DNA of 6,540 nucleotides from Thermoflexales bacterium. GTDB lineage: Bacteria > Chloroflexota > Anaerolineae > Fen-1058. The position numbers and the translations under genes were made by a program. The DNA lies in assembly GCA_016931085.1 (NCBI GenBank), contig JAFGFO010000282.1, positions 1 to 6,540 of the forward strand, read 5' to 3'. The notes beneath the pieces are model-generated. The model was given only the letters and a program-made list of their open reading frames with translations. It was not told where the DNA came from and made no database searches. Of the stretch, positions 5,922 through 6,540 are shown one piece after another (position 1 is the first letter of the stretch; every line of letters begins with the position of its first letter).

Positions 5922-6235
5922 TGGCTTCTCCTATCGCGTTTGCGCCATTTGACCCACCACGGCAAGATAAACAGATACAGCCCGGTGAGCGCCATGGCCA
6001 GCAGGAGAACCTGCTGCGCTCGCTGCGCGACCAGGCCAGCCGGCGTATTGCGCGTCAGCAGCATCGTCAAAACCAAGATCACGAATGGCAACGCCAGCCA
6101 GCGGTGAAACTTGCGCACGTACTTGTTCAAGAACTTGATTTCTTTCTCCTTTTCTCCCACGTTTAAACCGAAACTGCCCGGAGCTTTTAGCAGGGCGATC
6201 TTACGCCCTGGCCTCGGCCGGCAGGTCTTGCTCAT
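5918..6235 (-). CDS. Small two-helix membrane protein, start uncertain
   Basis: The frame gives 105 residues from ATG 6235. The likely core begins at residue 33: KFLNKYVRKFHRW, then TM1 (about 46-61), a short loop RNTPAG (62-67), TM2 (about 75-93) and a basic tail WWVKWRKRDRR. The KYxRKxHRW lead and paired helices recall small PepSY-associated-type membrane proteins, but the similarity is loose and no function is claimed. The start is in doubt. ATG 6235 has only a weak ribosome site (GAAGCGAG), and residues 1-32 look non-conserved. AAGGAG sits six bases before an in-frame ATC at 6139, where an ATG would give a natural 73-residue MKFLNKYV protein. The gene may use ATC, use the upstream ATG, or be damaged. 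Its stop overlaps the next start as ATGA, and the promoter at 6313-6341 lies upstream. Confidence 0.62.
   Translation of the reverse strand: MSKTCRPRPGRKIALLKAPGSFGLNVGEKEKEIKFLNKYVRKFHRWLALPFVILVLTMLLTRNTPAGLVAQRAQQVLLLAMALTGLYLFILPWWVKWRKRDRRSQ
6146..6151 (-). promoter_or_regulatory. Ribosome binding site pointing at an ATC codon
   Basis: AAGGAG on the minus strand precedes ATC (6139-6137) by six bases, exactly the best spacing, and the reading frame after it has the look of a true N-terminus. No ATG, GTG or TTG sits at that spot; the nearest is TTG at 6130, which would leave the site 15 bases away. Confidence 0.5.
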
Positions 6236-6306
6236 CGACTCGCTTCTTTGAAGTGTGTTTCGTATTCCGCCAGGAAAGGGCTGGACAAGTTATATATAAA
6301 CTATAT

Positions 6307-6322
6307 ATGATATATATATCAT
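6307..6322. promoter_or_regulatory. 16-base perfect palindrome, operator-like
   Basis: ATGATATATATATCAT is its own reverse complement over 16 bases and covers the whole -10 element of the minus-strand promoter. This is the position expected for a repressor operator. AT-rich dyads of this kind are used by small winged-helix or TetR-type repressors, but no regulator gene is inside the window. Confidence 0.5.
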
Positions 6323-6341
6323 CAAAATAAAAATCTGTCAA
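6313..6341 (-). promoter_or_regulatory. Candidate sigma70-type promoter for the minus-strand block
   Basis: A perfect TTGACA (6341-6336) is followed after 17 bases by TATATA (6318-6313) on the minus strand. Predicted transcription starts near 6306. The leader is about 70 bases to ATG 6235, or about 165 bases to the ATC at 6139. It could drive the small membrane protein, the PIG-L remnant and the methyltransferase, and possibly read on into the export operon. Confidence 0.6.
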
Positions 6342-6398
6342 GTCGGTCTACCCTCGGGAAAATCGGATAATTCTGAACGAACTGGCTAGCTGTAGCCC

Positions 6399-6426
6399 TT
6401 GACAAAAATCCCCTCCAAGCTACAAT
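6399..6426 (+). promoter_or_regulatory. Candidate sigma70-type promoter reading out of the window
   Basis: A perfect TTGACA (6399-6404), a 16-base spacer and TACAAT (6421-6426, five of six) form a strong promoter match. Transcription would begin near 6433 and leave the window at its right edge, towards an unseen gene, perhaps the regulator of this divergent region. Confidence 0.6.
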
Positions 6427-6507
6427 CCAATTGCCTGACCAGTCTAGCACAAAAAGGCAATAGAGCAAAACTTACTATGTCAAGCTACCATGCCGGATTT
6501 TCATCCG

Positions 6508-6537
6508 CTAATTTTCGCTAATTTTCACTAATTTTAT
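6508..6537 (+). repeat. Three tandem 10-base direct repeats
   Basis: CTAATTTTCG (6508-6517), CTAATTTTCA (6518-6527) and CTAATTTTAT (6528-6537) follow without gaps, and a related GATTTTCATCCG (6496-6507) precedes them. The array may continue past the window edge. The ten-base period equals about one helical turn. In the plus-strand transcript it would sit in the leader. Confidence 0.7.
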
Positions 6538-6540
6538 GCC

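Larger units (their letters stand above)
6236..6540. other. Divergent intergenic region with no gene
   Basis: No open frame of credible length lies here on either strand; ATG codons at 6477 and 6490 meet stops within 15 codons. The region is AT-rich around 6290-6335, with palindromes TTATATATAA (6290-6299) and the 16-base one at 6307-6322. It holds back-to-back promoters and a small inverted repeat GGCTA/TAGCC (6384-6397) just before the plus-strand -35. It ends in tandem 10-base repeats. No terminator with a run of T was found. Confidence 0.65.

Noticed and set aside
5753..6166. 137-codon open frame on the plus strand
   Set aside because: It is antisense to the PIG-L remnant and the small membrane protein, shows no motif, and has no ribosome site.
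6290..6335. AT-rich tract as a replication origin
   Set aside because: No DnaA boxes or iteron set accompany it, and the promoter/operator reading explains it.
6384..6397. GGCTA/TAGCC hairpin as a terminator
   Set aside because: The stem is only five base pairs and no T run follows on either strand; it may be a minor binding site at most.
6508..6537. Tandem repeats as a CRISPR array
   Set aside because: The units are ten bases long with no spacers between them.

Overview
The window (6540 bases, moderately GC-rich) looks like a bacterial chromosome segment. The best guess is a Chloroflexota (Anaerolineae-like) genome or metagenome contig. This rests on remembered resemblance of the adaptor protein (a 'WDPARDWEL' tip segment), the small lipoprotein and the plus-strand membrane protein to Chloroflexota families. 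It was not tested by any search. No rRNA, tRNA, transposase or CRISPR array was seen.

Layout. Bases 1-97 hold an imperfect inverted intergenic repeat made of three 9-base units per arm. A six-helix membrane protein of unknown function follows on the plus strand (122-775). Its 3' end overlaps, tail to tail, the last gene of a long minus-strand block. That block reads from about 6341 down to 753: a candidate promoter with an operator-like palindrome (6307-6341), a small two-helix membrane protein (6235 or 6139 to 5918), a broken PIG-L/LmbE deacetylase-like gene (5921-5722), a class I SAM methyltransferase (5720-5121), a frameshifted membrane-protein remnant (5104-4861), and then an intact four-gene MacAB-type export operon. 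The operon encodes a membrane-fusion/adaptor protein (4817-3396, GTG start), an ABC ATPase (3369-2638), a MacB/FtsX-type permease (2641-1436, ATGA overlap) and a lipoprotein with two LTxxQ-like motifs (1406-753). The last 300 bases are an AT-rich divergent regulatory region. Besides the minus-strand promoter it has a good plus-strand promoter (6399-6426) that fires out of the window, and three 10-base direct repeats at the very end.

How the parts fit. The ATPase and permease should form a MacB/LolCDE-like mechanotransmission ABC unit, with the anchored adaptor on the outer face of the membrane. The lipoprotein is probably an extracytoplasmic accessory. The export operon has its own candidate promoter region, including three TTCAC units spaced exactly 11 bases apart, the geometry expected for an OmpR/PhoB-type response regulator. 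The upstream part of the block shows decay: a frameshift, an apparent internal deletion and a possible ATG-to-ATC start change. The export operon and methyltransferase read cleanly. The most unusual points are the decaying gene set upstream of a well-preserved export operon, the 11-base TTCAC array and the palindrome sitting on a promoter -10.
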